Shown piece by piece: positions 18,046 to 26,023 of a stretch of DNA of 64,000 nucleotides. The DNA is from CAWCJL01 sp963795775 (GTDB taxonomy: Bacteria; Acidobacteriota; Terriglobia; Terriglobales; Acidobacteriaceae): contig CAWCJL010000008.1 in the NCBI GenBank assembly GCA_963795775.1, positions 558,001 through 622,000 of the forward strand, written 5' to 3'. The notes under the pieces were generated by a model. It had not been told where the DNA came from and did not search any database. It worked only from the letters and a program-made list of their open reading frames with translations. Each line of letters opens with the position of its first letter. The stretch's first letter is position 1. The translations under genes and the position numbers were made by a program.

Positions 18046-19839
18046 ATGATTTCCCGAATGGCATGGCCGGCAGCGCAGATCCTGCTCGGAGGTCTTCTTA
18101 TGACGCATACCGCCGCGCTTGCGGCAAGCACGCCCGTCTCCAGTTCCAAAGCCGAGAGCAACAGCGTGGAAGCATTTCGTTCGCTGGCGGACCAGTACTT
18201 CGACCAGATCTATTTCAAATACCAGCCGACGCAAGGGACCCTGGCCGGCTTCCACCAGTACGACGCCCAACTGGAGCGCTACGATCGCGACAGCATCGCC
18301 GAAGAGGTGGCGGCTCTGCATGCATTTGAGCGCAAGGTAGCTGCCTTTCCGGCGGCCAATCTGCCGCAGGAAGCCCACGCCGATCACGAACTGGTGCTCA
18401 ACAACATCCATTCCTGGCTGCTGACGCTCGAGACCATTGTGCCGTGGAAGAAGAATCCGGACTTCTATTCCAGCGGCATCACGGCCAGCGCCTTCACGCT
18501 GATGGAGCGCAAGTTCGCGCCGGCCAACGACCGCTTGCGGTCCCTGATCGCGCGCGAAAGACAGATGCCTGCGGCCTTGGCTGCGGCGCGGCAGAACCTC
18601 GAGAATCCGCCGCACATCTATACCGAAATCGCGCTCGAGCAGCTACCCGGCGACATCGATTTCTTCAGGAAGGATGTGCCCGAGGCCTTCACCGATGCTG
18701 ATGATCCGCAACTGAAGGCGGAGTTCGCGCAGACCAACGCCGCCGTCATCGCGGCGTTGAGCAGCTACCAGCAATGGATGAAGTCCGACCTGCTGCCGCG
18801 GTCGCAGGGAGACTTCCGCATTGGCCACGACACCTTCGCGATGAAGCTGCTGTATGACGAGATGGTCTCCACGCCAGTGCCGCAGTTGCTTGATATCGGC
18901 TATGCCGATCTGCACAAGAACCAGGCCGCTTTCAACGCGCTGGCCAAGGATCTGGACCCGGCGAAGACACCGCAGCAGGTGTTGCTGGAACTGGGTCAGG
19001 ATCACCCCGCGCCGGACGCATTGCTGGACAGCTTCCGCAATACATTCAACGGGCTGATCAGCTTTATTCAGCAGAAGCATATTGTCACGATCCCATCGCC
19101 GGTGAGGCCCACGCTGGAGGAGACGCCGCCGTTCATGCGCGCGACGACGCAGGCCTCCATGGACACGCCGGGCCCGTTCGAGCAGCATTCGCACACCGCT
19201 TACTTCAATGTGACGCTGCCCGAGAAGGACTGGAGCGCGGAGCGCACGGCCAGCTATATGCACGCGTTTAACGTGGGCACCATCGTCAGCACATCCGTGC
19301 ACGAGGCTTACCCGGGCCACTATGTGCAGTTCCTGTGGGTTCCGCAGGCCCCAAGCAAGGTGCGCAAGCTGCTCGGCGCCAGTTCGAACTCCGAAGGCTG
19401 GGCGCACTACTGCGAGCAGATGATGCTGGACCAGGGCTACGGTCAGCCGGGCACGGGCGCCAAGGATGCGCGGGAGGCGAAGCTCATCCGCCTGGGGCAA
19501 CTGCAGGACGCGCTGCTGCGCAATGCGCGCTTCATCGTGGGCATCCAGATGCATACCGGAAAGATGACCATGGAACAGGCGATCGACTTCTTCCAGAAGG
19601 AGGGCTACCAATCGCGCGAGATCGCCGAGGTGGAAACGAAGCGCGGCACCTCGGACCCGACGTACCTGTACTACACGCTGGGCAAGCTCGAAATCCTGAA
19701 GCTGCGCGCGGACGTCGAGAAGAAGCAGGGAGCCGCGTTCTCGCTGGAGAAGTTCCACGACGACTTTCTGCGGCAGGGATTCCCGCCGATCAAGATCGTG
19801 CGCCGGGCGATGCTGGGCGACGATTCGCCGGCGCTCTGA
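18046..19839 (+). CDS. Secreted DUF885 family zinc peptidase-like protein
   Basis: 597 residues with an N-terminal signal peptide (about 1-30, ILLGGLLMTHTAALAA). The DUF885 domain fills the rest. 'STSVHEAYPGHYVQ' carries the HExxxGH-type metal motif (His419, Glu420, His425), and 'SNSEGWAHYCEQMM' (Glu450) supplies the third ligand, as in thermolysin-superfamily peptidases of the M32/M3 kind. The C-terminal helical region 'RGTSDPTYLYYTLGKLEILKLR' (key GT.PTYL.Y..GK) is strictly conserved in the family. The role is probably extracytoplasmic peptide or lipopeptide turnover; substrates are unknown. The ATG at 18046 follows AGAGGT. It is a single gene. Confidence 0.9.
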   Translation: MISRMAWPAAQILLGGLLMTHTAALAASTPVSSSKAESNSVEAFRSLADQYFDQIYFKYQPTQGTLAGFHQYDAQLERYDRDSIAEEVAALHAFERKVAAFPAANLPQEAHADHELVLNNIHSWLLTLETIVPWKKNPDFYSSGITASAFTLMERKFAPANDRLRSLIARERQMPAALAAARQNLENPPHIYTEIALEQLPGDIDFFRKDVPEAFTDADDPQLKAEFAQTNAAVIAALSSYQQWMKSDLLPRSQGDFRIGHDTFAMKLLYDEMVSTPVPQLLDIGYADLHKNQAAFNALAKDLDPAKTPQQVLLELGQDHPAPDALLDSFRNTFNGLISFIQQKHIVTIPSPVRPTLEETPPFMRATTQASMDTPGPFEQHSHTAYFNVTLPEKDWSAERTASYMHAFNVGTIVSTSVHEAYPGHYVQFLWVPQAPSKVRKLLGASSNSEGWAHYCEQMMLDQGYGQPGTGAKDAREAKLIRLGQLQDALLRNARFIVGIQMHTGKMTMEQAIDFFQKEGYQSREIAEVETKRGTSDPTYLYYTLGKLEILKLRADVEKKQGAAFSLEKFHDDFLRQGFPPIKIVRRAMLGDDSPAL

Positions 19840-19996
19840 TCATTGCGGTCAGCGGGGGCAGCAAAACTTTCGTGCTCCCCGGCCGCTTTCTCCGCATGCC
19901 TTCTCTCGTACCTGGGCCGTATAATCCCGGGTTGCCACAGTCGCTGGCACGCATCCAAAACAAGGTCGCGAACTCATTCAAGGACGCCCATTGCCC

Positions 19997-20872
19997 ATGA
20001 CGCAAACAGTACGCAAGGCAGTTTTCCCCGCTGCCGGTCTCGGAACCCGCTTTCTTCCCGCAACCAAGGCAATTCCCAAAGAGATGCTGCCGGTTGTGGA
20101 CAAGCCCATCATCCAGTACGGCGTGGAAGAGGCGCTGGCCGCCGGATGCGACCAGATCATCATCATTACCGGCCGCGGCAAGTCGTCCATCGAAGATCAC
20201 TTCGACGTCAGCTTTGAGCTCGACTCCATGCTGGAAGCTCGCGGCAAGAAGGACCTGCTTGCGGTGTCACGTGGCATCTCCAGCATGGCCCGCCTGTCGT
20301 ACGTGCGGCAGAAGGAAGCCAAGGGCCTGGGTCATGCCGTGCTGATGGCGCGCGATCTCATCGGCGATGAGCCCTTCGCGGTGATCCTGCCCGACGATGT
20401 GATCGATGCCGATCCGCCCTGCCTCAAGCAGATGATCGACGCCTACGACCAGACCAAATCCAGCATCCTGGCCACGCAGATCGTGGAAGGGCCGGCGATC
20501 TCTTCCTACGGCGTGCTGGACTGCGACCCTGTACCGGACAACCCCCGCTTGTGCGCAGTGAAGGGCATGGTGGAAAAGCCGAAGGCCTCCGAAGCGCCCT
20601 CGAAGAACGCGATCATCGGCCGCTACATCCTTACGCCGCGCATCTTCGACATGCTGGAACACACCCCGCTCGGCGCCGGCGGCGAACTGCAACTGACCGA
20701 CGGCATCAAGGCGCTGCTGGAGCACGAAAAGGTCTACGGCTACACGTTCCAGGGGACGCGTTACGATGCGGGCGACAAAGCCGGCATGCTCAAGGCCACG
20801 GTGGATTTCGCTTTGAAGCGCGCCGACCTGGGTCCCGGGTTCCGCGAATACCTGAAGTCGCTTTCGCTCTGA
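19997..20872 (+). CDS. galU: UTP-glucose-1-phosphate uridylyltransferase GalU
   Basis: Makes UDP-glucose from UTP and glucose-1-phosphate for envelope polysaccharides, glycolipids and trehalose. The N-terminal nucleotide loop 'FPAAGLGTRFLPATKAIPKE' (residues 10-29) is the GalU signature. 'VDKPIIQYGVEEALAAG', 'VILPDDVI' (metal-binding aspartates) and 'GEL QLTDGIKALL' (GELQLTD) follow. The 291-residue length is typical. The ATG at 19997 was preferred to the TTG two codons earlier. A hairpin terminator follows the stop. With glgC near 31 kb, the window has both glucose-1-phosphate activating enzymes. Confidence 0.96.
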   Translation: MTQTVRKAVFPAAGLGTRFLPATKAIPKEMLPVVDKPIIQYGVEEALAAGCDQIIIITGRGKSSIEDHFDVSFELDSMLEARGKKDLLAVSRGISSMARLSYVRQKEAKGLGHAVLMARDLIGDEPFAVILPDDVIDADPPCLKQMIDAYDQTKSSILATQIVEGPAISSYGVLDCDPVPDNPRLCAVKGMVEKPKASEAPSKNAIIGRYILTPRIFDMLEHTPLGAGGELQLTDGIKALLEHEKVYGYTFQGTRYDAGDKAGMLKATVDFALKRADLGPGFREYLKSLSL

Positions 20873-20888
20873 CCGGCCATGAAAACGC

Positions 20889-20913
20889 AAGGCTCCGGCT
20901 GTTCCGGAGCCTT
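20889..20913. terminator. Hairpin terminator between convergent galU and small secreted gene
   Basis: A 10-base stem AAGGCTCCGG (20889-20898) pairs with CCGGAGCCTT (20904-20913) around a CTGTT loop. The T-tract is weak on both strands. Position between two convergent genes suggests bidirectional use. Confidence 0.65.
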
Positions 20914-20952
20914 CGCCACGTCCGGCGCTGGCCGGCAGCGCGCAGCTATGTA

Positions 20953-21216
20953 TCAGTGGCGGTCACGATCATCCGCGCCAGCCGCCTGCGAAAGCTCATT
21001 GATGGCCTGCTGAATAAGCTGCTTCGCTTTCTCAGCATGGCCCTGCATGTCGTAGTGGTTGTCTTTCTGCGCGGTCACAATCTTCTGGTACGCCTGCTGC
21101 ATGAGCTGCTGCGCTTCCGTCAGGTTCGGGTGCTGCCGTGCCGCCTGCCCCACCGTGGCTCCTGCCGCCAAGCCCAGGACAAAGACCCCGCCGAGTATTT
21201 TGCGTCCAACCTGCAT
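20953..21216 (-). CDS. Small secreted helical protein, unknown function
   Basis: 87 residues. A signal peptide or N-terminal anchor (about 1-25, ILGGVFVLGLAAGATVGQA) is followed by a single amphipathic helical domain with a repeated Gln/Ala/Lys pattern (LMQQAYQKIVTAQ, then AKQLIQQAINELSQA), which looks like a short coiled coil. GGGAGGAA lies 5-12 bases before the ATG, an excellent ribosome site, so this is a real gene despite its size. I do not recognise a named family. It converges on galU across a hairpin. Confidence 0.75.
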   Translation of the reverse strand: MQVGRKILGGVFVLGLAAGATVGQAARQHPNLTEAQQLMQQAYQKIVTAQKDNHYDMQGHAEKAKQLIQQAINELSQAAGADDRDRH

Positions 21217-21321
21217 ATTCGATTCCTCCCAAAGCGATGGAAATCACGCGGGCATACTAAGCTCGCTCTGAATGAACATGCAAGCACGATGTATCTCAGG
21301 CACTTTGACGATCCGATCCAG

Positions 21322-21735
21322 CTAGGTTCCGTATCCGCGATGCTTCATTCCCTCGAGCTTCGCGCTGCTGGGCCAGGCAATGGTGAGCAGAAACGCAGCA
21401 TCCTCCAGCGCTTCAACTTCGTGTTTGATGGACGCGCCCAGGGTCAGAATGCTGTTCACCTGTAGGCGGTGCGCCTCTCCTTCCGCGCTAAAGCGGATCG
21501 AGCCTTTTAGCACCTGCACGGAGATGGTTCCATCCGCGTGATGCTCTTTCATCACCGAGCCCTTCTGCATGGAGATCAGCACCATGCGGAAATCCGACTT
21601 TTTGAAGAGCATGCGGGCGAAGTGGCCCATGGGCCACGGCTTTTTTCCCTCGGATTCCGCCATTTCCCGGGCGAGATCGAACGTCGCCAGATTTTTCAGC
21701 ATCGTGCCGTCATCGGCAAAGCCTTCCGTAGTCAT
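21322..21735 (-). CDS. Cupin domain protein
   Basis: 137 residues. The double-psi beta-barrel is visible as 'FRMVLISMQKGSVMKEHHADG' (key residues G.V..HHADG, the first metal motif) near residue 50, 'ISVQVLKGSIRFSAEGE', and 'NSILTLGASIKHEVEALED' (key His of motif 2). Small cupins of this type bind a metal ion and may act as sensors or dioxygenases; no substrate can be assigned. It is probably monocistronic; the tRNA gene lies 105 bases upstream on the same strand. Confidence 0.82.
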   Translation of the reverse strand: MTTEGFADDGTMLKNLATFDLAREMAESEGKKPWPMGHFARMLFKKSDFRMVLISMQKGSVMKEHHADGTISVQVLKGSIRFSAEGEAHRLQVNSILTLGASIKHEVEALEDAAFLLTIAWPSSAKLEGMKHRGYGT

Positions 21736-21839
21736 ACGCTTCCTTTCAGTGATGGGATGTTGCGGCAGGCTTCAAGGTCATGGGCTGGCTGGTTCATCGA
21801 AGCTCTCCAGCAAAGCCTTCGCGCCGGGTAAAGCAGGGA

Positions 21840-21916
21840 TGGTGGGCCCACCAGGACTTGAACCTGGAACCAACGAATTATGAGTTCGCTGCTCTAACCG
21901 ATTGAGCTATGGGCCC
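21840..21916 (-). tRNA. tRNA with CAU anticodon (tRNA-Met or tRNA-Ile2)
   Basis: 77 bases including an encoded CCA end. The acceptor GGGCCCA pairs with TGGGCCC; the D arm is GCTC...GAGC; the anticodon stem GCGAA/TTCGT has loop CTCATAA, hence anticodon CAU; the T arm is CCAGG-TTCAAGT-CCTGG; the discriminator is A. It lacks the initiator features (three G-C pairs at the anticodon stem). The choice between elongator Met and lysidine-modified Ile2 is not settled by the sequence alone; the GC-rich acceptor and A discriminator resemble E. coli tRNA-Ile2 slightly more. Confidence 0.95.
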
Positions 21917-22004
21917 GGCGGGTGCTTCGCATAGTCGCGCCGTGGCGGCGCGACCTCTTCCACTTTACTACCAACCTGAAGCGGGCTTCGGTGCTGGGAC
22001 GGAG

Positions 22005-23021
22005 CTAGTCACTGACCGCGACCATGATCTTTGTGAACTGCGCAGGATGCTCGCTCCACGACTGCAGCGCGGCCGGCGCCTCGTCCAGGCTGACGACCCG
22101 GCTCACCGCTTCTTCGACCGGGAAGCCTCCATGTTCAAGCATGCGGATTACTTCGAGGAAGTCGTCGGGCAGTGCGTTACGCGAGCCCAGGATATCGAGC
22201 TCCTTCTGCACGAACAGGCGCGTTTCGTAGGCGACCGGCTCTTTGGCATACCCGATGTACACCACGCGTCCGGCAAACGCGACTTCATCCACTGCTGCGC
22301 GAAAGGTGGCGGGGGTACCGACCGCTTCGATCATGACATCGGGCCCGCGCCCGTCCGTAAGCTGCAGGAGCTGCTCGTGAAGGTCGGTCTGCCTGGTGTT
22401 GATCGAGTGGGTCGCGCCGGCGTGCATGGCCAACTGGAGCTTGGCGTCCTCGAGGTCAATCGCGATGGTGCGTGCGCCGCGAAACGCTGACGCGGCGATG
22501 GCGCCTAATCCCACACCGCCGCACCCCATCACGGCAACGGTGTCCTCGCGCGCCACGCGGCCCCGCCGCACTGCGTGGCAGCCTACGGTCAGCGGCTCCA
22601 CCAGGCATAGCTCTTTGAGCGACAGATTCGCCCGGTAGAGCTTCTCCGGCGGCAGCGAGATGTACCGGGTCATGGCGCCGTCGCGCTGCACGCCCAGGGT
22701 CTGGTTGAACTGGCACGCATTTGGCCGGCCGCGCAGGCACGCCGCACAGCTGCCGCAGTTTGCATAAGGAGAAACGGTCACGTCCGTGCCGGGCAGCAGA
22801 TCGGTGCAGTGCGCCGGCGCCTGCACTACGGTGGCCGCTACTTCGTGGCCGGGAATGCGCGGGAAAGCGACCAATGGATTTTTGCCGCGGTAGGAGTTGA
22901 GGTCGCTGCCGCACATGCCCACCAGCTTCACTTCCAGCAAGACTTCGTCCGGCGAAGCGGAGGGCTGCGGGACGGTTGCGATGCTGGCGTGGCCGGGTGC
23001 TTCGAGGACGAGTGCGCGCAT
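22005..23021 (-). CDS. Zinc-dependent medium-chain dehydrogenase (sorbitol/threonine dehydrogenase-like)
   Basis: 338 residues. The catalytic zinc site is 'GMCGSDLNSYRG' (Cys37) and 'RIPGHEVAATV' (His-Glu). The structural zinc is bound by the four-cysteine loop 'CGSCAACLRGRPNAC'. The Rossmann NAD(P) site is 'VMGCGGVGLGAIA'. The family includes alcohol, sorbitol, threonine and galactitol dehydrogenases; the substrate is not predictable, but all catalytic residues are present. The methyltransferase gene lies 91 bases upstream on the same strand and may share a transcript. Confidence 0.93.
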   Translation of the reverse strand: MRALVLEAPGHASIATVPQPSASPDEVLLEVKLVGMCGSDLNSYRGKNPLVAFPRIPGHEVAATVVQAPAHCTDLLPGTDVTVSPYANCGSCAACLRGRPNACQFNQTLGVQRDGAMTRYISLPPEKLYRANLSLKELCLVEPLTVGCHAVRRGRVAREDTVAVMGCGGVGLGAIAASAFRGARTIAIDLEDAKLQLAMHAGATHSINTRQTDLHEQLLQLTDGRGPDVMIEAVGTPATFRAAVDEVAFAGRVVYIGYAKEPVAYETRLFVQKELDILGSRNALPDDFLEVIRMLEHGGFPVEEAVSRVVSLDEAPAALQSWSEHPAQFTKIMVAVSD

Positions 23022-23111
23022 GAGCCTGATGCTACGCGAACCGGCCTATTCTTGCGCATTTACAGGAGTTCGGAGAAGACGCGGGTATGCACCGCCGTAG
23101 CGCGACCGAGC

Positions 23112-24074
23112 CTACCAGGGCACGCCACCGGCCTGGGCCTGCCGCCCGCGCGGACGCGGCTCATGACGGCGTCGCGCCAGGCATAGGAGCGTCAGGGCGC
23201 CTTCGCGCGAATCTGGACGGATGCCGGACAGGCGCTGCCGCACGCGCATGGGCAAGGGGGCACGGCCCATGTGGCCTTGCAGCACCGCACCGCCGATGTA
23301 GTGGTTGTGCGGAATGATCTGCACATCGAAGCCCAGGGGCTCGAGCGTGGAACAGAAGAGCTGCTCGCTGACGCCGTCGCCGGGATCGTGATGGATCTCG
23401 GCAGCGCGGGACCAGCGCTGTTCCTCCTCCCTCAGGTGGGCGCTGCGCCGGAGCAGGCGGTTCGCCCCCCGCCCCAAATTCCACAACAGCCGGCCGGGTC
23501 CGCGGAAGGCCCAGGCACGCTGCTGGGGATCGTGATCCACGATGAGCGCGCCGCCGGGCTTGACCAGGCGGCCGCACTCGAGCAGCACGCGGCGCATGTC
23601 GTCTACGTGGTGCAGCGTTGCGTTCAGCGCGACCACATCCGCGATGCTGGAGCGCAGCGGCAATGCCTGCGCGTCTGCCAGCAGTGGCACATATCCCAGT
23701 TGCGCGGCGCGCTCCAGGCTGACGCGGGCGATATCCACGCCGATGAGCAGTGCCGGCTCGCCGCCCAGATTGGCGAAAAGATTACCGGGGCCACAGCCCA
23801 CGTCCACCACAACTTTGCCGTCCCATTTTCCGGCAAGCGCGTGCCAGCGCTCCCGCAGCTCCGGGTAGCGATGAATCTTCTGCAACCACCGCTCGGTCCA
23901 TTGCGGGTGGTTGAAATAATGCGCATTGGCCTCCAGCCCGGCCGTACGGTTGCGGATGGGCGCCTGCGGGATGCCTCCGTCCACCGTCACCTCGGCACGC
24001 GGCTGCAAGTAAGGCCGCAACATATCCAGGTAGCTGAACGGACCTCCGCTCTGTATCGCCAGATTTCCGCCCAC
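23112..24074 (-). CDS. Class I SAM-dependent methyltransferase
   Basis: 320 residues. The SAM-binding motif I 'VVVDVGCGPGNLFANLGG' lies near residues 88-105, the acidic motif 'LIGVDIA' follows, and 'DVVALNATLHHVDDMRRVL' is the conserved motif IV helix of methyltransf_11 enzymes. An N-terminal segment of about 75 residues precedes the core, with 'NAHYFNHPQWTERWLQK'. The C-terminal tail after about 300 is Arg-rich and unstructured. The target is unknown; a small molecule, lipid or quinone-like substrate would fit. It is the first gene of a possible two-gene unit with the dehydrogenase. Confidence 0.9.
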   Translation of the reverse strand: MGGNLAIQSGGPFSYLDMLRPYLQPRAEVTVDGGIPQAPIRNRTAGLEANAHYFNHPQWTERWLQKIHRYPELRERWHALAGKWDGKVVVDVGCGPGNLFANLGGEPALLIGVDIARVSLERAAQLGYVPLLADAQALPLRSSIADVVALNATLHHVDDMRRVLLECGRLVKPGGALIVDHDPQQRAWAFRGPGRLLWNLGRGANRLLRRSAHLREEEQRWSRAAEIHHDPGDGVSEQLFCSTLEPLGFDVQIIPHNHYIGGAVLQGHMGRAPLPMRVRQRLSGIRPDSREGALTLLCLARRRHEPRPRGRQAQAGGVPW

Positions 24075-24230
24075 TACACTCCCCCTTTGCCGGACGCACA
24101 GTCCATGAGACGCGCGGCGACTTGTTTATGATGCAGTAAACTTTGGCGATCTAAAGGTCTCTACTGTAACAATTTTTGATGAGATCTCCTCGCACTTTTT
24201 TGCAGTGCACTGAGATCACTACAATCACGT

Positions 24231-24239
24231 TGGTATACT
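24231..24239 (+). promoter_or_regulatory. Extended -10 promoter of crcB
   Basis: TGGTATACT at 24231-24239 is a perfect extended -10 element (TGn-TATACT). No good -35 box is present, as expected for this class. Transcription would begin near 24246, giving a leader of about 42 bases that contains a small GC hairpin (CCCGG 24248-24252 with CCGGG 24260-24264). Confidence 0.6.
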
Positions 24240-24287
24240 GGCCCGAACCCGGTCTGTTCCCGGGCGCATGAGCAGGGAGGTTGGCGC

Positions 24288-24665
24288 GTGCAACGCTATC
24301 TGTTGACGGGCATCGGCGGCTTTTTAGGTGCTGTCGCCCGGCTGTGGGTTGGAACGGCGGTAACCGACCGCCTCGGCGCGCGCTTTCCTTACGGCACGTT
24401 TGCTATCAACCTTTCGGGATGCCTGGTCATCGGGCTTGTGCTCACGGTGCTCAATACGCGCGTGCACCTTAGTCCGGGATGGCGCTACCTGTTCCCGATC
24501 GGCTTTGTGGGCGCCTACACCACGTTCTCTTCCTTCGAGTACGAAACGCTCGCGACACTCCAGGCAGGCCACGTAATTACTGCGCTCTTGTACGTGGGCC
24601 TCAGTGTAATTTTAGGTTTCGCTTTTGTCTGCCTGGGCGTCGCGCTAGGACGCATGATCGCGTAG
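24288..24665 (+). CDS. crcB: Fluoride ion channel CrcB/Fluc
   Basis: A 125-residue, four-helix membrane protein that forms a dual-topology dimer exporting fluoride. 'GGFLGAVARLWVG' at the N-terminus, 'GTFAINLSGCLVIGL' in helix 2 (conserved Asn in the pore) and 'GFVGAYTTFSSFEYET' in helix 3 (the Phe-box and break helix) are diagnostic. The GTG start is preceded by AGGGAGG. The leader is too short for a classical fluoride riboswitch. Confidence 0.96.
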   Translation: MQRYLLTGIGGFLGAVARLWVGTAVTDRLGARFPYGTFAINLSGCLVIGLVLTVLNTRVHLSPGWRYLFPIGFVGAYTTFSSFEYETLATLQAGHVITALLYVGLSVILGFAFVCLGVALGRMIA

Positions 24666-24676
24666 TTACGCATTAG

Positions 24677-25993
24677 CTACACAGTGGATGTCGGAAAGAG
24701 TGCAAGCCCCAGCGCCACCGACGTGAACTCATTACCCGCCACCACCCGCTCGGCTCCGAAGCGGCTGGTAAAAATTCTGCGCACGGCCGGCACAAACGAT
24801 GTGCCGCCGGTAAGAAATACGCGATCCACTTGCTGTGCAGGGACACCGCAGTTTTCCAGCAGCCGATCGACGCATTGCTCCACGGCGGCGAGTTCTTCGG
24901 CGATCCACGATTCGAAGTCCTGGCGGCTCACATGGGCGCGGATTTCCAGTCCTCCTTCTAGAAAGCGGAACTCCGCTTCTTCCCTCTGCGAAAGCTCCAT
25001 CTTGGTGCGCTGCACGGCCTGGTGCAGCCGGTAACCCAGGTCTTCCTCAATCAGGGTTAGCAGCGCTTCGATTTTCTCCGGCTCGCAGGCCCGCACACGC
25101 GCGCCGCGCAGCATCTCCGTCACGGCCCGGGTACGCAGAAAGGAGAGGTGATGCCAGTGCTCGAGCTTGGTGTAGACCCAGTTGGGCACGGCGAGCAGGC
25201 TCTTGCTGACCGGGCGTTCGAGCGAGCCGGCACCCAGCATGGGCGAGACCAGGTGGCGCACGATCCTGGCATCGAACGCATCGCCTGCCAGGCCCACGCC
25301 GGCGTTGCCCAGCAGATCGCTCGTGGTACGTCCCCGCTTGCGCACGCCGGGACCGACGTGCAGCAGCGAAAAATCGCTGGTGCCGCCGCCGAAGTCGCCG
25401 ATGAGGATCAGTTCATCGCGGGTGAGTGTGGACTCGTAATACGCCGCAGCCGCGACCGGCTCCATCACGAACGTGACAGACGCAAAGCCGGCGAGACGGA
25501 ACGCCGTCTCCAGTCGCGCCAGCGCAAAGGCGTTGTCTTCCTCGGTCTCCGCGCCCACAAACTGCACCGGACGCCCGGCGACCGCGGCTGTAATTGGCCG
25601 GCCGAACTGCTGCTCCGCTGCTTGCCGGAGGTCGCCGAGGATGCGCGCAATCAGTTCTTCCGGCGAGTAGCGCCGGCCGAAGATCTCGGTGGTCGTGAAC
25701 AGCCGGCTGGAAAGGTAGGATTTGAGCGACTGGATCAGCCGGCCCTTATGCTCTGCGTGCAGATATGCATCGATGGCGGCGGCGCCGGTGCGCGCATCCA
25801 GGCGTGCGCGTCCCGCCGTCTTGACCTGCTCGAGATACAGCACCGAACGCGAGGACGCGGTCGAAGCAGCGGACTCCCCGGCATGGGCAAAGCGCAGCAA
25901 CTCCAGGTCGCCGGCAGCCCGCTGGAGCGCAACGGAGCTGTTGGTCGTGCCGAAGTCGATGCCGACTGCAGAGGCGTGCTGGGGGTCTGCCAT
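24677..25993 (-). CDS. Hsp70 family protein, YegD-like
   Basis: 438 residues, only the actin-like ATPase half of an Hsp70. The phosphate loops are clear: 'VGIDFGTTNSSVAL' near residue 10, 'LIGDFGGGTSDFSLL' near 196, and 'VFLTGGTSFVPAVRRIF' near 393. The peptide-binding and lid domains of DnaK are missing, as in E. coli YegD. The function of YegD proteins is not settled; a chaperone-like or assembly role is inferred. It converges on crcB (11 bases) and starts 30 bases after the ppc stop. Confidence 0.9.
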   Translation of the reverse strand: MADPQHASAVGIDFGTTNSSVALQRAAGDLELLRFAHAGESAASTASSRSVLYLEQVKTAGRARLDARTGAAAIDAYLHAEHKGRLIQSLKSYLSSRLFTTTEIFGRRYSPEELIARILGDLRQAAEQQFGRPITAAVAGRPVQFVGAETEEDNAFALARLETAFRLAGFASVTFVMEPVAAAAYYESTLTRDELILIGDFGGGTSDFSLLHVGPGVRKRGRTTSDLLGNAGVGLAGDAFDARIVRHLVSPMLGAGSLERPVSKSLLAVPNWVYTKLEHWHHLSFLRTRAVTEMLRGARVRACEPEKIEALLTLIEEDLGYRLHQAVQRTKMELSQREEAEFRFLEGGLEIRAHVSRQDFESWIAEELAAVEQCVDRLLENCGVPAQQVDRVFLTGGTSFVPAVRRIFTSRFGAERVVAGNEFTSVALGLALFPTSTV

Positions 25994-26023
25994 AGCGAGA
26001 GGTGGCCAGGTCGCGGCCAGTGC

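Noticed and set aside
24140..24287. Possible fluoride riboswitch before crcB
   Set aside because: Words similar to the motif (GGCGAT, GATGAGATCTCC) occur at 24144-24190, but the pseudoknot pairs do not fit and they lie upstream of the extended -10 promoter, outside the likely transcript.
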